Source of the DNA: Salinivibrio sp. ES.052 | GTDB lineage: Bacteria; Pseudomonadota; Gammaproteobacteria; Enterobacterales; Vibrionaceae | Direction of reading: 5' to 3' | Length of the DNA: 64,000 nucleotides | NCBI RefSeq assembly: GCF_900141775.1 | Contig: NZ_FSRI01000002.1 | Location: 270,501 to 334,500, forward strand | In this document: positions 27,044-37,098 of the stretch, one piece after another | Numbering within the stretch: position 1 is the stretch's first letter | Layout of the letters: the number at the start of each line of letters is the position of its first letter | Program-made: the position numbers and the translations under genes | Notes under the pieces: generated by a model | Told to the model about the DNA's origin: nothing | Database searches by the model: none | What the model saw: the letters and a program-made list of their open reading frames with translations, nothing else

Positions 27044-28024
27044 ATGACCGAGATAGGCTTTGACTTTCACACTCTCACCCCAGATGTTCAACTGAATGCG
27101 ATTGAATCGGTCGGGATTTATCCTCAATCTGGCCTGCTCGCACTGAACAGCTATGAAAACCGGGTCGCTCAATTTGTCGCCGATGATAACCACCGCTATG
27201 TGGTGAAGTTTTACCGTCCCGCCCGTTGGTCTGATGCACAAATACACGAAGAGCATGCCTTCTGTCATGAGGTGGCCGAGGCTGATATTCCAGTCGTTGC
27301 GCCGATTCAACGTGATGGCACTAGCCTCTTTCACGCATCAGGCTTTCGCTTTGCCTTGTTCCCCAGTGTCGGGGGACGAGGATTTGAAGTGGATAATTGG
27401 GACCAACTCGAAGCCGTAGGTCGGTATTTGGGGCGACTCCACCAAGTAGGTGCGGCAAAGCCGTTTCAATCGCGCGCCAAGTTTGATCTCGACAGCCACC
27501 TCTATCAGCCTCGTCAAACGCTGAGTGAAGCCAGCCTCATTCCTGAAGGCATTCAATCCACGTTTTTTTCTGACCTTGACCGCTTGATCGACGCCATTGC
27601 CGCACGTTGGCATACTAATTGGCCTGCGATCCGCTTGCATGGCGATTGCCATCCAAGCAATATTTTATGGCGAGATGGCCCGTTATTTGTCGATTTTGAC
27701 GACACTCGCAACGGTCCAGCGATTCAAGATTTATGGCTATTTTTAAACGGCAGTCGCGCCGATCAACTCGCTCAGCTCGATACACTGGCGGAAGGCTATC
27801 GTGAATTTTGCGACTTTCCCGCCGAACAATTGCAACTGATCGAGCCTTTGCGTGGTCTGAGAATGGTGCATTACATGGCGTGGCTGGCAAAACGTTGGCA
27901 AGACCCTGCTTTTCCACGTGCATTTCCCTGGTTTGCTGATGCAAAATACTGGGAAGGTCAGGTGCTCGCGTTTAAAGAACAACTTGCCACCCTAGAAGCG
28001 CCGCCGCTTACGCTGTATCCGTAA
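27044..28024 (+). CDS. srkA: stress response Ser/Thr kinase SrkA (YihE/RdoA)
   Basis: Cytosolic protein kinase with a choline-kinase-like fold that protects against envelope stress and cell death. The 326 residues follow E. coli SrkA closely: LNSYENRV, VVKFYRPARW (ATP lysine), FPSVGGRGFE, catalytic LHGDCHPSNILW and metal-binding VDFDDTRNGPAIQDLW. I chose the ATG at 27044 (MTEIGFDFHTL), with AGGTGGAG upstream. It precedes dsbA by 32 nt; srkA-dsbA is a Cpx-responsive unit in E. coli. Confidence 0.95.
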   Translation: MTEIGFDFHTLTPDVQLNAIESVGIYPQSGLLALNSYENRVAQFVADDNHRYVVKFYRPARWSDAQIHEEHAFCHEVAEADIPVVAPIQRDGTSLFHASGFRFALFPSVGGRGFEVDNWDQLEAVGRYLGRLHQVGAAKPFQSRAKFDLDSHLYQPRQTLSEASLIPEGIQSTFFSDLDRLIDAIAARWHTNWPAIRLHGDCHPSNILWRDGPLFVDFDDTRNGPAIQDLWLFLNGSRADQLAQLDTLAEGYREFCDFPAEQLQLIEPLRGLRMVHYMAWLAKRWQDPAFPRAFPWFADAKYWEGQVLAFKEQLATLEAPPLTLYP

Positions 28025-28056
28025 GCGCTTAATCGAAAATGGAGAGTCATTTAATC

Positions 28057-28764
28057 ATGTTAAAGAAACTGTTGCCTGTGCTACTCATTCTAGGCTTAAC
28101 CGCCTGCTCTGAGCCTGAAAACGTGACACAGACGTCATCTGAAAACACGCAAACGACAAAAACGGCTCAGACGCAAAGCGAGCCTGCAGCCTCAATCGAC
28201 ATTGCCGACGCCAAACCAGGCCGCTTTAACGCAGGGGAAGATTACCAAGTACTGGATACACCCGCGACGGATACGCCAACAGTCACCGAGTTTTTCTCCT
28301 TTTACTGCCCACACTGTTATCAGTTTGAACCCCTAGTCCAACAGCTCAAACAGCAAGTCCCGGACAATGCAAAAGTGGTTAAAAACCACGTGTCCTTTAT
28401 GGGCGGTGATATGGGTGATGTCATAACACGCGCTTACGCAACCGCGGTTGTATTGGATGCGCAAGACACCATTATTCCCGTACTGTTTGATCGCATCCAC
28501 GTCGCACAGAACCCGCCAAAATCGTTAGCGGATGTTCGCCAGATGTTTATCGATAATGGCATTGAGGGCAGCGAGTTTGACGGCGCTTATAACAGTTTTG
28601 CCGCTAATTCAATGGCCAAGCGTTTTGACCAATCATTCCAAAAATCGGGATTACGTGGTGTGCCTGCGGTGATCGTGAACGGTAAATACCATGTCACACC
28701 AAAAACAGTAGAAACACCGGAAGAATACTTCCAGTTAATCAACTACCTACTCACCCAGAAGTAA
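28057..28764 (+). CDS. dsbA: thiol:disulfide interchange protein DsbA, lipoprotein form
   Basis: Periplasmic disulfide-forming oxidase. The 235 residues contain the thioredoxin-fold active site CPHC (FFSFYCPHCYQFE) and the cis-proline loop RGVPAVIVNGKY. The N-terminus is unusual: MLKKLLPVLLILGLTAC is a lipoprotein signal with lipobox LTAC (Cys17), followed by about 35 residues of Ser/Thr/Gln/Glu-rich linker before the catalytic domain. The residue after Cys is Ser, which predicts outer-membrane sorting. Classical DsbA is soluble. The ATG at 28057 has GGAGAG upstream. Confidence 0.93.
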   Translation: MLKKLLPVLLILGLTACSEPENVTQTSSENTQTTKTAQTQSEPAASIDIADAKPGRFNAGEDYQVLDTPATDTPTVTEFFSFYCPHCYQFEPLVQQLKQQVPDNAKVVKNHVSFMGGDMGDVITRAYATAVVLDAQDTIIPVLFDRIHVAQNPPKSLADVRQMFIDNGIEGSEFDGAYNSFAANSMAKRFDQSFQKSGLRGVPAVIVNGKYHVTPKTVETPEEYFQLINYLLTQK

Positions 28765-30288
28765 TCAACTGACTTGGGCGTTGAGATGGCGAAGTAAACT
28801 ATCCATCGCCCGATACCCCAGCGCCTCCGCTAAATGGGGACGGGAGATCTGGGCATCACCCCCCAGATCAGCAATAGTGCGTCCAACCTTAATGATTCGA
28901 TGATAGGCACGCACAGACAGCCCCAGCCGATGTAAGGCCTGCTCTAAAAACGCAGCATCAGTATGAGCGAGCTGGCAATGTTGCTCCATTTCGCGGTTAG
29001 TCAGTAATGCATTCACCTTACCTTGCCGTATCAGCATACGCTCACGCGCAGCCGCTACCCGCGCTTTCACTGTCTGTGTTGACTCGCCACGATCCCCTCC
29101 GCTAGAGAGACTGCCTCGTGGTAGCGCAGGTATATCAATCGACATATCAAACCTATCCAATAAAGGCCCAGATAAACGCGCTAAATAACGCAGAATTTGT
29201 TGTGGATTAGACCGAGCCAATTCCCCTTCATGATGACCGGTTGGACTGGGGTTTAATGCACCGATCAGTTGGAAGCGAGCCGGAAAACGGGTTTTGCCGT
29301 TGGCGCGCGAAATCACAATTTCTCCCGATTCCAGCGGCTCGCGCAACGCATCCAGTACACGACGCTCAAACTCGGGCATCTCATCAAGAAACAACACACC
29401 ATGATGAGAGAGAGAAATCTCGCCTGGACGAGGCACACTGCCACCGCCAACGAGCGCAGCCATGGAGCTGGAGTGATGAGGACGACGAAAAGGGCGTTGT
29501 CGCCAGTTTCCTTCATGGAGTGGCTGCTGGGTTAACGAGGTGACGGCTGCCGACGCTAACGCCTCATCATCATTCATCGGTGGCAGCAGGTCACACAAAC
29601 GCGAGGCGAGCATAGTTTTGCCAGTCCCTGGCGGGCCAACAAACAGTAAATTATGGGAGCCACTGGCAGCAATTTCTAACGCCCGTTTCCCTTGCTGCTG
29701 GCCGATAATATCGCGTAGACATTGGGTTGAGTCTGGCGTTTCATCCCCCTTAGCCGTTGCGTTTAAACGTAAACGTTGCTGGCCAGCCAAATGCTGACCC
29801 ACAGCGATAAGATCGGGCGCCGACACATGCCGCTCATTGTCTACCAATGCCACTTGACTGGCATTATCATCAGGGACCACCAGGGCGCGTTGTGCCTTCT
29901 GGCTAGCAAGGGCGGCCGGTAAAGCCCCTTTGACCGGACGAAGTTGCCCCGACAAGGCCAATTCACCCAAAAATTCAAAGGCATTTAACCGCTTATCCGG
30001 CAGCTGCCCCGACGCGACCAAAATACCTAACGCGATGGGAAGATCGAATCGTCCACCCTCTTTAGGGAGATCAGCAGGGGCAAGGTTAACGGTGATCCGT
30101 CGTGAGGGAAACTCGAAATTAGAGGTGACGATCGCACTCCTCACTCGATCACGGGCCTCTTTGACCGTCGTTTCCGGTAACCCAACGAGCGCAAACCCCG
30201 GTAACCCATTGGATATATGCACTTCCACGGTCACACTCGGTGCCTCTACGCCCACACAGGCTCGACTGTGAACTATCGCCAACGCCAT
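28765..30288 (-). CDS. comM: ComM/YifB family Mg-chelatase-like AAA+ ATPase
   Basis: AAA+ helicase that promotes branch migration during natural transformation. The 507 residues match the family length. An N-terminal LonC-like domain (LPGFALVGLPETTVKEARDRVRSAI) precedes the AAA+ core with Walker A GPPGTGKTMLASRL, Walker B VLFLDEMPEF and the GALNPSPTGHH sensor. I chose the ATG at 30288 (MALAIVHSRA), 8 codons into the open frame. Convergent with dsbA, with adjacent stops. The window also carries the competence gene dprA. Confidence 0.95.
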   Translation of the reverse strand: MALAIVHSRACVGVEAPSVTVEVHISNGLPGFALVGLPETTVKEARDRVRSAIVTSNFEFPSRRITVNLAPADLPKEGGRFDLPIALGILVASGQLPDKRLNAFEFLGELALSGQLRPVKGALPAALASQKAQRALVVPDDNASQVALVDNERHVSAPDLIAVGQHLAGQQRLRLNATAKGDETPDSTQCLRDIIGQQQGKRALEIAASGSHNLLFVGPPGTGKTMLASRLCDLLPPMNDDEALASAAVTSLTQQPLHEGNWRQRPFRRPHHSSSMAALVGGGSVPRPGEISLSHHGVLFLDEMPEFERRVLDALREPLESGEIVISRANGKTRFPARFQLIGALNPSPTGHHEGELARSNPQQILRYLARLSGPLLDRFDMSIDIPALPRGSLSSGGDRGESTQTVKARVAAARERMLIRQGKVNALLTNREMEQHCQLAHTDAAFLEQALHRLGLSVRAYHRIIKVGRTIADLGGDAQISRPHLAEALGYRAMDSLLRHLNAQVS

Positions 30289-30539
30289 ATTTCCCCGCTC
30301 AGCTTTATGCAATGACTATGAAACTCGACTCTTATACTGCCGTGCTAATCGGCGATTCAGAGTAATTTTTTCTTGTCATGCGAGTGAGGTCTGTGATACC
30401 ACTACAAATGCACAACAATTAAACACAAGATTCGGCGATAGATCGAGTCCGTGACTGACCTGTAACAAGCAGGCATAAACACAAACACGATTAACAAAAA
30501 GCTCATGAAATGGGCTTAAATAAAAGATAAGACAGACAA

Positions 30540-30605
30540 ATGTTAAATTTCGCTATGGTCCTTATTATTCGCCTCATCGTGGTCATTATTCCGCGAGGGG
30601 TGTAG
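30540..30605 (+). CDS. ilvL: ilv operon leader peptide IlvL
   Basis: A 21-codon ORF starting [10 protein letters not shown] and continuing with Arg then LIVVII and PRGV; 12 of 21 residues are Leu, Ile or Val. It ends 32 nt before a strong terminator hairpin and lies upstream of ilvG, the exact arrangement of a branched-chain attenuation leader. Starved ribosomes would stall in it and favour readthrough. SD is weak (AAGACAGA). The rest of 30289-30539 shows no gene; it serves comM and ilv promoters. Confidence 0.9.
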   Translation: MLNFAMVLIIRLIVVIIPRGV

Positions 30606-30637
30606 GTACGCGAAAGACAGCAGCAACATCGCAACCA

Positions 30638-30671
30638 AGCCCCCGCAACCACCAGGTTCGGGGGCTTTTTT
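30638..30671 (+). terminator. ilv attenuator (rho-independent terminator)
   Basis: AGCCCCCG-C-AACC pairs with GGTT-CGGGGGCT around ACCA and is followed by six T. It lies between the leader peptide and ilvG. Read together with the Leu/Ile/Val-rich leader, it is the transcription attenuator. Confidence 0.93.
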
Positions 30672-30709
30672 CATTCATGTGGCCGTGCCACGCGACAACG
30701 GAAGTAATA

Positions 30710-30781
30710 ATGATGGAGAGCGCAGAAACAGAGCACTCGTACACCTGCCCTCCCCGCTCCGACGGGGAGGGACAACGATGA
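30710..30781 (+). CDS. putative second upstream ORF overlapping ilvG start (23 codons)
   Basis: Starts ATG ATG GAG at 30710 with GGAAG about 5 nt upstream. It encodes 23 residues ([20 protein letters not shown] plus three) and ends with TGA at 30779-30781, overlapping the ilvG ATG as ATGA. It is not rich in branched-chain residues. A 9-bp hairpin that buries the ilvG ribosome-binding site lies wholly within it, so its translation would open that hairpin. Whether it is translated is not known. Confidence 0.45.
   Translation: MMESAETEHSYTCPPRSDGEGQR
30748..30771 (+). promoter_or_regulatory. hairpin sequestering the ilvG ribosome-binding site
   Basis: CCCTCCCCG and CGGGGAGGG are perfect 9-nt arms around a 6-nt loop. 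The 3' arm contains GGGAGG, the SD of ilvG 7 nt from its ATG. Confidence 0.75.
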
Positions 30782-32421
30782 CAGGTGCTCAATGGGTGGT
30801 AAAAGCGTTACAGCAACAAGGCGTTGATACCGTTTTCGGGTATCCGGGGGGCGCCATCATGCCTGTCTACGATGCGCTTTTTGACGGTGGTGTTGAACAT
30901 ATCTTGTGTCGCCATGAGCAAGGTGCCGCCATGGCCGCCATCGGCTACGCCCGCGCCAGTGGCCGTCCTGGTGTCTGTCTTGCGACATCCGGGCCAGGCG
31001 CCACGAACTTAGTCACGGGGCTTGCCGATGCGATGATGGACTCGGTACCTGTGGTCGCGATCACCGGCCAAGTCGCCAGCCCACTGATAGGGACAGATGC
31101 CTTTCAAGAAATCGATATACTCGGCTTATCACTCGCCTGTACCAAACACAGTTTTCTGGTCACCGATCCGGCCGAGCTGACCACCACCTTGGCTCAGGCA
31201 TTCGAGATTGCACAATCAGGCCGACCCGGCCCGGTATTGGTGGATATCGCCAAAGATGTGCAACAAGGCTTGATCCCTGATACCACAGTTAAGATCACCA
31301 CGCCATCTATCGCGCCACTCAACAAAACAGATATCGACCAGGCGAATGCGCTTATCCGTACCAGTCAGCGCCCCATGGTCTACCTAGGCGGTGGCGTCGT
31401 GCTCGGTAAAGCCACCGAGGCGTTACGCGATTACTTAACTCGCAGTCAGCTGCCTGTGGTCAGCACGCTGAAAGGCTTGGGCACGGTTGAATCAAACTAT
31501 CCGTATTACCTGGGGATGCTCGGCATGCATGGCACCAAAGCCGCGAACCTCGCGGTACAAGCATCCGATTTGCTGATTGTCATCGGCGCGCGCTTTGATG
31601 ACAGAGTGACCGGCAAGCTCGATACCTTCGCCCCTCACGCGAGCGTGGTGCATCTTGATATCGATGCGGCCGAAATCAATAAACTGCGCCGTGCACAAGC
31701 ACCAATTTGCGCCCCTCTCAATCAAGTGCTTCCTACTCTGGCATGCCCTGATACTTCACCGGCATGGCGGGAACAAATTACCGAATGGCAAACCTCGCAC
31801 CCGTGGCGCTACGACCACCCTGGCGAAGCCATCTATGCGCCGGCCTTGCTCAAAAATCTGTCGGATAGGATGCCAGCGAGCACAGTGGTCGCCACCGATG
31901 TGGGTCAACATCAAATGTGGGTCGCACAACATGTTCGTCCCTCACGGCCGGAGAACCTGCTGACCTCGGCGGGGCTTGGTACCATGGGGTTTGGCTTGCC
32001 TGCCGCGATGGGCGCCAAAGTGGCCCGTCCCGAGGATGAAGTCGTACTCGTGTCCGGAGATGGCTCATTCATGATGAACGTCCAAGAGCTCGGCACGCTA
32101 AAGCGTCGCGGTATCGGCGTAAAAATCATCCTGCTGGATAACCAGCGTTTGGGCATGGTACGCCAATGGCAACAACTGTTTTTCGATCAACGCTACAGTG
32201 AAACCGACCTGTCTGATAACCCGGATTTTCTCACCCTGGCACGCGCCTTTGATATTCCAGGACACACTATCCATCGCAAAGAGGAAGTTGACGATGCGCT
32301 CAACACTCTGATGACGCATCAAGGCCCTTACTTGCTGCATGTGGCTATCGATGAGATGGAAAATGTATGGCCGCTGGTGCCACCTGGTGCCGCCAACCAA
32401 CAAATGATGGAGAAAAGCTGA
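30778..32421 (+). CDS. ilvG: acetolactate synthase II large subunit IlvG
   Basis: ThDP- and FAD-dependent first common enzyme of valine/isoleucine synthesis. The 547 residues follow E. coli Ilv[33 protein letters not shown] (catalytic Glu), SGPGATN, and the ThDP motif [12 protein letters not shown]...NQRLGMV. The frame is open upstream to 30679, but the ATG at 30778 (MTGAQWVV) has GGGAGG 7 nt away and matches family starts. Its TGA overlaps the ilvM ATG by 1 nt. The reading frame is intact, unlike E. coli K-12. Confidence 0.96.
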   Translation: MTGAQWVVKALQQQGVDTVFGYPGGAIMPVYDALFDGGVEHILCRHEQGAAMAAIGYARASGRPGVCLATSGPGATNLVTGLADAMMDSVPVVAITGQVASPLIGTDAFQEIDILGLSLACTKHSFLVTDPAELTTTLAQAFEIAQSGRPGPVLVDIAKDVQQGLIPDTTVKITTPSIAPLNKTDIDQANALIRTSQRPMVYLGGGVVLGKATEALRDYLTRSQLPVVSTLKGLGTVESNYPYYLGMLGMHGTKAANLAVQASDLLIVIGARFDDRVTGKLDTFAPHASVVHLDIDAAEINKLRRAQAPICAPLNQVLPTLACPDTSPAWREQITEWQTSHPWRYDHPGEAIYAPALLKNLSDRMPASTVVATDVGQHQMWVAQHVRPSRPENLLTSAGLGTMGFGLPAAMGAKVARPEDEVVLVSGDGSFMMNVQELGTLKRRGIGVKIILLDNQRLGMVRQWQQLFFDQRYSETDLSDNPDFLTLARAFDIPGHTIHRKEEVDDALNTLMTHQGPYLLHVAIDEMENVWPLVPPGAANQQMMEKS

Positions 32422-32678
32422 TGACACAACACCAATTTTCCATTCACGCCACACATAGCCCTGAACTGCTCGAGCGTGTTTTGCGTGTGATCCGTCATCG
32501 TGGTTTCACGGTTTGCCAGTTCAACATGTCTTTGCCTTCAGAAGGCGGCCACGTCATTTTTGATGTCACCGTCGAAAGCCAAAGAGCGATCGAGACCTTG
32601 CGACCACAACTGACTAAGCTATGGGATGTGGCAGAGGTCATGATGGCCTCATCCAACAAACAATCCCTACGCGCATAA
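32421..32678 (+). CDS. ilvM: acetolactate synthase II small subunit IlvM
   Basis: 85-residue ACT-domain regulatory and stabilising subunit of acetohydroxyacid synthase II. The pattern HSPELLERVLRVIRHRGFTVCQFNM and KLWDVAEVMM is typical of the family. Starts in the TGATG overlap with ilvG, so the two subunits are made in step. Confidence 0.94.
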   Translation: MTQHQFSIHATHSPELLERVLRVIRHRGFTVCQFNMSLPSEGGHVIFDVTVESQRAIETLRPQLTKLWDVAEVMMASSNKQSLRA

Positions 32679-32696
32679 CCAAAAAGGAAAAAAAGA

Positions 32697-33638
32697 ATGT
32701 CGACAAATACCGCTGATTACATTTGGTCTAACGGTGAAATGATCGCTTGGCAGGATGCCACTGTGCACGTACTCACCCACGCCATGCACTATGGCACCTC
32801 AGTGTTTGAAGGGATCCGTTGCTACGACACCCCAAACGGCCCCGTGGTATTTCGCCATCGCGAGCACATGCAACGCTTAAAAGACTCGGCCAAGATTTAT
32901 CGTTTTCCGATCCCATTTAGCGTGGATGCCTTGATGGAAGGTTGCCGAGAAACCCTACGCGTGAACCAGCTTCGCTCCGCCTATATTCGCCCGCTTGGCT
33001 TTGTCGGTAACGTAGGTTTAGGGGTCTGCCCGCCACCCGATACGCAAATGGATATCATCATCGCCGCCTTTAGTTGGGGAAGCTATTTAGGTGAAGAAGC
33101 ACTCGCCCAAGGCGTGGATGCCATGGTGTCGAGCTGGAACCGTGCCGCGCCCAATACCATTCCGACCGCAGCCAAAGCCGGTGGGAACTACTTATCCTCT
33201 CTGTTGGTGGGTGGCGAAGCACGTCGTCACGGTTATGCCGAGGGCATTGCCTTGGATGTGCGTGGCTATCTTTCTGAAGGCGCCGGTGAGAACCTCTTTA
33301 TCGTGAAAAACGGCGTGATCAGTACCCCACCGGCCACCAGCGCCATTTTGCCAGGGCTCACACGCGATTCGATCATGACGCTCGCCAAAGCACAAGGACT
33401 CACCATTCGTGAAGAGCCGATTGCGCGTGAAGCCCTGTACCTGGCTGATGAAGTCTTTATGACCGGCACCGCCGCCGAAATCGTCCCGGTACGCAGTGTC
33501 GACCAAATTACCGTCGGTGAAGGCCAACGTGGCCCGATCACCACCTCGCTACAACACGCCTTTTTTGGCCTGTTTGATGGTACTACCGAAGATAAATGGG
33601 GCTGGCTTGACCCGGTCCACCCAGACCAGCGCGCATAA
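32697..33638 (+). CDS. ilvE: branched-chain amino-acid aminotransferase IlvE
   Basis: PLP enzyme for the last step of valine, leucine and isoleucine synthesis. The 313 residues show [21 protein letters not shown], the PLP lysine in [23 protein letters not shown] and [16 protein letters not shown]. Starts at ATG 32697 after AAAAAGGA, 18 nt after ilvM. Confidence 0.98.
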   Translation: MSTNTADYIWSNGEMIAWQDATVHVLTHAMHYGTSVFEGIRCYDTPNGPVVFRHREHMQRLKDSAKIYRFPIPFSVDALMEGCRETLRVNQLRSAYIRPLGFVGNVGLGVCPPPDTQMDIIIAAFSWGSYLGEEALAQGVDAMVSSWNRAAPNTIPTAAKAGGNYLSSLLVGGEARRHGYAEGIALDVRGYLSEGAGENLFIVKNGVISTPPATSAILPGLTRDSIMTLAKAQGLTIREEPIAREALYLADEVFMTGTAAEIVPVRSVDQITVGEGQRGPITTSLQHAFFGLFDGTTEDKWGWLDPVHPDQRA

Positions 33639-33655
33639 GGCAAAGGAGTCGTAAT

Positions 33656-35497
33656 ATGCCAACCTATCGTTCCAAAACTACCACCCACGGTCGTAACATG
33701 GCTGGCGCGCGTGCATTGTGGCGCGCCACCGGCGTCAAAGATGATGATTTCGGTAAACCCATCATCGCGGTCGTCAACTCATTTACCCAATTTGTCCCCG
33801 GTCATGTCCACCTTAAAGACATGGGTCAGCTGGTCGCGAGAGAAATTGAACAAGCTGGCGGGATCGCCAAAGAGTTCAATACCATCGCTGTCGATGATGG
33901 TATCGCCATGGGCCACGGCGGCATGCTCTACTCGCTGCCTTCTCGCGAGATCATTGCCGATTCCGTGGAATACATGGTCAACGCCCACTGTGCCGATGCC
34001 ATGGTCTGTATTTCCAACTGTGACAAAATCACCCCGGGCATGCTCATGGCGTCGATGCGGCTGAACGTGCCGGTGATTTTTGTTTCGGGTGGCCCCATGG
34101 AAGCAGGGAAAACCAAGTTATCCGATCAAATCCTCAAGCTCGATTTGGTCGATGCGATGATGCAAGGGGCCAACCCGGATGTGTCTGATGAGCAAAGCGA
34201 GCAAATTGAGCGTTCCGCTTGCCCAACCTGCGGGTCTTGCTCGGGCATGTTTACTGCCAACTCAATGAACTGCTTAACCGAAGCACTCGGACTCAGCCAG
34301 CCCGGTAATGGCTCGATGCTCGCCACTCATGCCGACCGCGAGCAGCTGTTTATTAATGCCGGCAAACGCATTGTCTCACTCGCCAAGCGCTATTATGAGC
34401 AAGACGACGACAGCATCCTGCCCCGCAATATTGCTAACCGCGCCTCCTTTGAAAACGCCATGGCCCTTGATATTGCCATGGGCGGCTCGACCAATACGGT
34501 GTTGCACCTACTTGCCGCCGCGCAAGAAGGTGATGTCCATTTCGATATGGATGATATTGATAGGATGTCACGACAGGTGCCTCATCTTTGCAAAGTGGCC
34601 CCCTCAACTCAGCAGTATCATATGGAAGATGTTCATCGCGCCGGCGGTGTGATGGGGATCCTCGGTGAACTCCAACGCGCCCATTTATTGAATATTGATC
34701 AGCAAACCGTGCTGGGCATGAGCCTTAAAGAGCAACTGGCGCACTATGACATCATGCAAACCGACGATGAAGACATCAAAGCCTTTTATCGTGCTGGACC
34801 CGCCGGGATTCGTACCACGCAAGCCTTCTCGCAAAGCTGTCGTTGGGACACCCTGGATGATGACCGTCAATCAGGCTGTATTCGCGCTCTAGACCATGCC
34901 TTTAGCCAAGATGGCGGCCTCGCCGTGTTGCAAGGCAATATTGCCTTAAAAGGGTGTATCGTCAAAACCGCAGGGGTCGATGAAAGCATCCTGACTTTTG
35001 AAGGGCCGGCGGTGGTCTTCGAAAGCCAAGATACGGCAGTGGAGGCCATTCTCGGCGGAAAGGTCAAAGCCGGTGATGTGGTAGTGATCCGCTATGAAGG
35101 ACCAAAGGGTGGCCCTGGGATGCAAGAAATGCTCTATCCCACCACCTACTTGAAGTCGATGGGACTCGGCAAATCGTGCGCCCTGCTCACCGATGGCCGT
35201 TTTTCTGGGGGGACGTCCGGGCTGTCTATTGGTCACGTCTCACCGGAAGCGGCTAACGGTGGCATCATTGCCTTAGTTGAAAGTGGCGATCGGATCCGCA
35301 TTGATATCCCCACCCGTGAAATCAGCTTGCTGGTGGATGAGGCCACACTCGCCACTCGTCGCACTGAGGCCAACGCCCGAGGCTGGAAACCAAAAGATCG
35401 CCAACGTCAGGTTTCTTACGCGTTAAGAGCCTATGCCACACTCGCCACCAGCGCCGATAAGGGCGCGGTGCGCGATCGCAGTAAATTGGAGGAATAA
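33656..35497 (+). CDS. ilvD: dihydroxy-acid dehydratase IlvD
   Basis: Iron-sulfur dehydratase that makes the branched-chain 2-keto acids. The 613 residues show the cluster and metal ligands in [10 protein letters not shown] and [29 protein letters not shown], and [19 protein letters not shown] near the C-terminus. AAAGGAG precedes the ATG, and ilvA follows after 2 nt. Confidence 0.98.
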   Translation: MPTYRSKTTTHGRNMAGARALWRATGVKDDDFGKPIIAVVNSFTQFVPGHVHLKDMGQLVAREIEQAGGIAKEFNTIAVDDGIAMGHGGMLYSLPSREIIADSVEYMVNAHCADAMVCISNCDKITPGMLMASMRLNVPVIFVSGGPMEAGKTKLSDQILKLDLVDAMMQGANPDVSDEQSEQIERSACPTCGSCSGMFTANSMNCLTEALGLSQPGNGSMLATHADREQLFINAGKRIVSLAKRYYEQDDDSILPRNIANRASFENAMALDIAMGGSTNTVLHLLAAAQEGDVHFDMDDIDRMSRQVPHLCKVAPSTQQYHMEDVHRAGGVMGILGELQRAHLLNIDQQTVLGMSLKEQLAHYDIMQTDDEDIKAFYRAGPAGIRTTQAFSQSCRWDTLDDDRQSGCIRALDHAFSQDGGLAVLQGNIALKGCIVKTAGVDESILTFEGPAVVFESQDTAVEAILGGKVKAGDVVVIRYEGPKGGPGMQEMLYPTTYLKSMGLGKSCALLTDGRFSGGTSGLSIGHVSPEAANGGIIALVESGDRIRIDIPTREISLLVDEATLATRRTEANARGWKPKDRQRQVSYALRAYATLATSADKGAVRDRSKLEE

Positions 35498-35499
35498 GC

Positions 35500-37059
35500 A
35501 TGCAGCAGGCGCAACCCTCACCCGCACAACCGATGGACGGTGCCGATTACCTTAGGGATATCTTGCGCGCGCCTGTTTATGAAGTGGCGATAACGTCGCC
35601 ACTTCAAACCATGAAGCGCTTGTCTGAGCGCTTAGCAAACACGGTGCAACTCAAGCGTGAAGACCGCCAACCGGTTCACTCCTTTAAACTCCGTGGTGCA
35701 CACAATATGATGGCACAACTGAGTGACGCGCAAAAGAAAGCTGGCGTGATTGCAGCCTCTGCCGGTAATCACGCCCAAGGGGTCGCCTTATCGGGAAGCA
35801 AGCTAGGCGTGAAAGCAACCATTGTCATGCCCCGTACCACGCCGGCGATTAAAGTCGATGCGGTACGTGGCTTTGGCGGCAACGTGATCTTACACGGGAA
35901 TAACTTTGATGAAGCCAAAGGCATGGCGCAAGCGCTTGCCGAAGAACACGGTTACACATTTGTGCCGCCTTTTGATCACCCACAGGTGATTGCCGGACAA
36001 GGCACCATTGGTTTGGAATTAGTGCAACAAAATGGCCACCTTGATTATGTCTTCTTACCGGTCGGTGGTGGAGGCATTGCTGCTGGCGTCGCCGTTCTCA
36101 TCAAGCAGTTAATGCCCAATATCAAAGTTATCGGCGTGGAAGCCGAAGACTCAGCGTGCCTGCGAGCAGCGTTGGATGCGGGTTTTCCTGTCACCCTTGA
36201 TCGCGTGGGGACCTTTGCCGATGGCGTGGCGGTTAAACGAATTGGCGATGAATCCTTTCGGCTTTGTCAGCAATACTTGGATGACAGCATCACGGTGTCG
36301 AGTGATGCGATTTGTGCCGCCGTGCAAGATATTTTTGAAGACACCCGTGCGATCTCCGAACCTTCCGGCGCACTGGCCCTTGCCGGGCTAAAACACTACG
36401 TGGAGAAACATCAGTTAAAAGACAAACAAATGGCCGCTGTCTTATCAGGCGCGAATACCAACTTCCATTCGCTGCGTTATGTATCAGAACGTGCAGAGCT
36501 GGGTGAAAAACGAGAAGGCTTGCTCGCCGTCACCATTCCTGAACAAACGGGGGCGTTTTTCAATTTCTGCCAGATATTAGGCGATCGCGCCGTGACTGAA
36601 TTTAACTATCGTTATGGGGATGAACAGCTGGCGAATATTTTTGTCGGTGTACGACTGCTTGGGGGCCAAGAAGAGTTGGATCATATTATCAGTGACCTTC
36701 GCCAAGCAGGCTACCCTGTAGAGGATTTGTCTGACGATGAAATGGCAAAAGTGCACGTACGCTATATGATTGGTGGGCGTCCATCCGTCAACCTCAATGA
36801 ACGTTTATACAGCTTTGAATTTCCTGAATACCCGGGGGCGCTGCTGCATTTCTTGCAGACACTGGGCACCCAGTGGAACATTAGCTTGTTTAACTACCGA
36901 AACCATGGTTCAGACTATGGCCGTGTGCTATGTGGGTTTGAGATTGGCGATAAAGATCTACTGGCATTTACCGCACACTTACGCAAGCTCGGCTATGGGT
37001 GGAAAGATGAAACATCGAACCCCGCCTATCGCTTCTTCCTCTCTCGCGCCACCCCCTAA
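35500..37059 (+). CDS. ilvA: threonine dehydratase, biosynthetic, IlvA
   Basis: PLP-dependent deamination of threonine to 2-oxobutyrate, the committed step to isoleucine and feedback-inhibited by it. The 519 residues contain the catalytic domain (PLP lysine in HSFKLRGAHNMM, SAGNHAQGVAL, glycine loop VGGGGIAAGVA) and two C-terminal ACT-like regulatory domains (about 335-515). A strong TTGGAGGA site lies in the ilvD end. Last gene of ilvGMEDA; no ilvY-ilvC follows. Confidence 0.97.
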   Translation: MQQAQPSPAQPMDGADYLRDILRAPVYEVAITSPLQTMKRLSERLANTVQLKREDRQPVHSFKLRGAHNMMAQLSDAQKKAGVIAASAGNHAQGVALSGSKLGVKATIVMPRTTPAIKVDAVRGFGGNVILHGNNFDEAKGMAQALAEEHGYTFVPPFDHPQVIAGQGTIGLELVQQNGHLDYVFLPVGGGGIAAGVAVLIKQLMPNIKVIGVEAEDSACLRAALDAGFPVTLDRVGTFADGVAVKRIGDESFRLCQQYLDDSITVSSDAICAAVQDIFEDTRAISEPSGALALAGLKHYVEKHQLKDKQMAAVLSGANTNFHSLRYVSERAELGEKREGLLAVTIPEQTGAFFNFCQILGDRAVTEFNYRYGDEQLANIFVGVRLLGGQEELDHIISDLRQAGYPVEDLSDDEMAKVHVRYMIGGRPSVNLNERLYSFEFPEYPGALLHFLQTLGTQWNISLFNYRNHGSDYGRVLCGFEIGDKDLLAFTAHLRKLGYGWKDETSNPAYRFFLSRATP

Positions 37060-37063
37060 ATCC

Positions 37064-37097
37064 ATAAAGGGTCCGACATCGCATGTCGGGCCCTTTA
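37064..37097. terminator. bidirectional terminator between ilvA and the XRE gene
   Basis: AAAGGGTCCGACAT and ATGTCGGGCCCTTT around CGC (one mismatch), with A and T tracts on each side. It serves both convergent units. Confidence 0.88.
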
Positions 37098-37098
37098 T

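Noticed and set aside
32490-32520. GTTTCACG resembling half of a parS site
   Set aside because: The second half-site GTGAAAC is absent and it is inside ilvM coding sequence. No full parS consensus was found by eye in the window; a pattern search would settle it.
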